Shown: positions 11,358 to 13,211 of the stretch, in pieces | Position numbering within the stretch: the first letter of the stretch is position 1 | How the letters are laid out: each line of letters begins with the position of its first letter | Assembly (NCBI GenBank): GCA_017421885.1 | Contig: JAFOHJ010000009.1 | Location: forward strand, 1-13,211 | From: Clostridia bacterium | GTDB lineage: Bacteria; Bacillota_A; Clostridia; Oscillospirales; Butyricicoccaceae | DNA length: 13,211 bases | Direction of reading: 5' to 3' | Notes under the pieces: model-generated | The model's input: the letters and a program-made list of their open reading frames with translations, nothing else | Databases searched by the model: none | What the model was told of the DNA's origin: nothing | Position numbers and translations under genes: made by a program

Positions 11358-13211
11358 TTAATTCAGTTCAAAAACTGTGCTTACAGGGTCAAAATCTCCA
11401 TCTACAAGGAAAAGCTTTGCGTGGTCGGCGCCCTGCAGGCCGCTGAGGTCGATGGTCACCGATACGACATCGCTGCCGCCGGGGGTCAGTTCGAGAGTAC
11501 CGCTGCGGAGTCCGAGCATCATGTCGTCTGCATCATATACAGCCAGCATAGCCTGTACTGTGATGGTCTCAGCCGACTGATTTGTCAGAGGAACCGAAGC
11601 TGTCAGTTCGCTGGCATCGCTGATGTCGCCGGAGTTATATACTCCGTTGTCATTCTGATCCTTCCATGCAGGATACTGCACGGGAGCCACCGGAGTTCCG
11701 GTCAGCTGGGGAGGTGTTACTTCGTTCTTCAGGTCAAGGAAGAAGAAGGAATATTCGGTATATCTGCCTGTGAGCACCTGTGTAGCAACATGCACCATGT
11801 CGGACGAGAAGGCCGTGGGGTCTTCCAGCCTGATAACAGCATATGTGCAGTCGGCCGAGAGTTCTACCGAGAGAATGTTCTCGAAGGAAGAGGGGATCTC
11901 TATGCCGTCAAGAGTCATCGAGGAGTCAACGGGTTTGATATAAACTTCCCTCTGGCTGTCGGTGAAGGTGAACTCATATACGCCGTTTGTCGAGCCTACG
12001 TTCTCGTAGGCCGCTGTCAGCGGACGCAGGACAGTTACGGGGAACTTATACTCTGTTCCATCGGCTGTGGTCACGATCACATTGGCTGTGCCTTCGGTAT
12101 AGGGGTCGGAAATATCAATGTGGCATACTGTGCCGCCCGAGGGCAGTGTGCTCATGTCGTAGAGGGTGAAGAGGGCGGGGTTTTCGCTCTCGATGCTTAC
12201 GACATTCTGAATGGGAGCATTGTTGAGGAGCGTGCCGTAGCAGGGAACGAAGGGCATCGAGCCGAGGCGCTGGGTCATGCTCAGCTGGAAGTCGCCGCGG
12301 GCATCGATGATGCCGTTTTCATACCATGCGAAACGGAAGCCGGCATGGGGCATAACGCTGATGACGGGGAACCACATATCAAAGTCTCCCGAATCGCTGC
12401 CGCTGTATTCGGTGTGGAAGCGGATATCGCGGTCAGCGCTTGCAGGGAGCTTGCGGTCATCAACGATCTTTACCTCGGCATAGGATCTGTCGGGAGCAAA
12501 GCTTATCGAGAAAGCTTCATTAAAGGGCTGTTCTATATCGATAAGATCCAACTGGACGCCGGGCTCGGCTGCGACATAGAAGGTATCTACACTGCCGTCA
12601 TATACGAAGGATTTGATGGCGTTTCTTCCGTCAAAGGCAGGTGTGGTAAAGAACCAGGGGCTGGTCAGGTTGATCTTGAGGGGGATGGTATAGGTGCCCG
12701 AATCTGCGGTGACGATAAGCTCGGTAGAGCCGGGCTTTACCCATGTGAGGGAATATGCGGGCAGGCCGTCGGCGGTAGTGTTCCAGAACTCCGCCTTGGC
12801 TATGCCGGGGTCGGCCACCCTTACACTCTGGATGCCGGTGATGGGAGCATAGTTATCGGGGGTGCCGTAATAGAAAATGACCGCAGGGTTGCTGGCGATG
12901 CCGTCGGAGATAGAGCTCATAAAGTCAGACCAGGGCTTGATAACATTATTTTCCCATCTTGCATACCTGAAACCGGCCGAAGGCTTGTTGTTTACGATGG
13001 CCAAATAGAGCTCATCTGTATCTGTGGTTCCGTTTTCGGAGATTTCGATCTCAAAGCCTATCCTATATCTCGACGAGGGGAGATGGCTGCCGTTTATGAT
13101 TTTTACCGCAGCATAGGAATTATCATTTGCGACGGTAACATCAAAAGCATCGGCATAGCTGTTCTCTACCGATACGCTGTTGATTAGTGTGCCATTTTCG
13201 GGGACGATATA
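11358..13211 (-). CDS. Secreted or surface repeat protein, 3' part (open at window edge)
   Basis: 617 codons remain open to the window edge, so the start, and any signal peptide, lies outside; the TTG at 13004 is just an internal codon. The protein is a string of beta-rich, Ig-like modules, rich in Thr, Ser, Asp and Tyr and free of cysteine clusters. Modules recur at about 211 residues: SYAAVKI (32-38), SYAEVKI (243-249) and TYAVIRL (456-462), and AGFRYARWEN (from 79) against AGFRFAWYEN (from 290). After the last module comes a linker (TPPQLTGTPVAP), an acidic DQNDNGVYNSGD loop that looks calcium-binding, and a final filamin-like domain. That domain ends FLVDGDFDPVSTVFELN, like the F-L-W-D...P-L-S tail of many clostridial exported proteins. 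No sortase signal is present. An extracellular adhesion or binding role is inferred. Confidence 0.8.
   Translation of the reverse strand, partial: YIVPENGTLINSVSVENSYADAFDVTVANDNSYAAVKIINGSHLPSSRYRIGFEIEISENGTTDTDELYLAIVNNKPSAGFRYARWENNVIKPWSDFMSSISDGIASNPAVIFYYGTPDNYAPITGIQSVRVADPGIAKAEFWNTTADGLPAYSLTWVKPGSTELIVTADSGTYTIPLKINLTSPWFFTTPAFDGRNAIKSFVYDGSVDTFYVAAEPGVQLDLIDIEQPFNEAFSISFAPDRSYAEVKIVDDRKLPASADRDIRFHTEYSGSDSGDFDMWFPVISVMPHAGFRFAWYENGIIDARGDFQLSMTQRLGSMPFVPCYGTLLNNAPIQNVVSIESENPALFTLYDMSTLPSGGTVCHIDISDPYTEGTANVIVTTADGTEYKFPVTVLRPLTAAYENVGSTNGVYEFTFTDSQREVYIKPVDSSMTLDGIEIPSSFENILSVELSADCTYAVIRLEDPTAFSSDMVHVATQVLTGRYTEYSFFFLDLKNEVTPPQLTGTPVAPVQYPAWKDQNDNGVYNSGDISDASELTASVPLTNQSAETITVQAMLAVYDADDMMLGLRSGTLELTPGGSDVVSVTIDLSGLQGADHAKLFLVDGDFDPVSTVFELN
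12348..12983 (-). repeat. One full 211-residue repeat period inside the surface protein
   Basis: The span from PSAGFRYARWENNVI (residue 77, codon at 12983) to PHAGFRFAWYENGII (residue 288, codon at 12350) is one period. Matching landmarks (Y33/Y244/Y457 in the YA-x-V/I-K/R motif) confirm a spacing of 211 and 213 residues. The copies are diverged, so this is old domain duplication rather than recent DNA repeat expansion. Confidence 0.7.

Noticed and set aside
11421..13187. 588-codon open frame on the plus strand
   Set aside because: It lies opposite the repeat protein, whose minus-strand frame is open from edge to stop with clear repeated domains. The plus-strand translation shows no domain, has cysteine/glycine-rich shadow composition, and has no ribosome-binding site.
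1..13211. CRISPR array or insertion-sequence transposase
   Set aside because: No regularly spaced short direct repeats and no transposase ORF or terminal inverted repeats were seen. The only close repeats are the tRNA cassettes.

Overview
The window looks like chromosomal DNA of a moderately GC-rich gut-type Firmicute, most likely a clostridium of the Oscillospirales/Ruminococcaceae kind. This rests on the Shine-Dalgarno and sigma-A promoter style, the gene set (proofreading-less PolA, RimI-TsaD, redox regulator Rex, TadA, free-standing prolyl-tRNA editing protein, two DUF3841-like proteins) and a large extracellular repeat protein. It is a lineage guess from family resemblance; no species can be named.

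Positions 1-3483 are accessory DNA: the right-hand part of an integrative element or prophage-like island. A 29-codon Cro-like peptide on the minus strand and a LexA/CI-type self-cleaving repressor on the plus strand are divided by face-to-face promoters with repeated GTAACTT half-sites. A multi-pass membrane protein with a coiled coil and a putative metal-binding tail follows, then a tyrosine integrase. The integrase loses family resemblance just after its GHS motif, before the nucleophile tyrosine, and runs into AT-rich DNA holding the 3' end of an unrelated gene. This is either a real deletion/recombination scar or an assembly chimera. A strong bidirectional terminator (3495-3532) closes the region.

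Positions 3531-5004 are on the minus strand. Two identical tRNA-Gln(CUG) genes form a tandem duplication, each with its own consensus promoter and near-identical terminator, followed by two overlapping paralogous DUF3841-like genes.

Positions 5014-10035 hold core genes on the plus strand. polA, rimI and tsaD overlap tightly, as in a translationally coupled operon for DNA replication/repair, N-terminal acetylation and tRNA t6A modification. A 231-bp AT-rich spacer with a cluster of DnaA-box-like nonamers precedes rex, the NADH/NAD+ sensing repressor. A shared terminator separates rex from the convergent tadA. Divergent from tadA lie a small two-helix membrane protein and a prolyl-tRNA editing (YbaK/ProX) protein, again ending at a strong terminator.

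Positions 11358-13211 (minus strand) carry the 3' part of a long secreted or surface protein, open at the window edge, built of about 211-residue repeats. There is no CRISPR array, rRNA or insertion-sequence transposase in the window. I do not claim a proven new system. The items most worth a second look are the broken integrase junction, the micro-Cro switch, the hairpin over the integrase ribosome-binding site, the DnaA-box cluster before rex, and the overlapping DUF3841-like pair.
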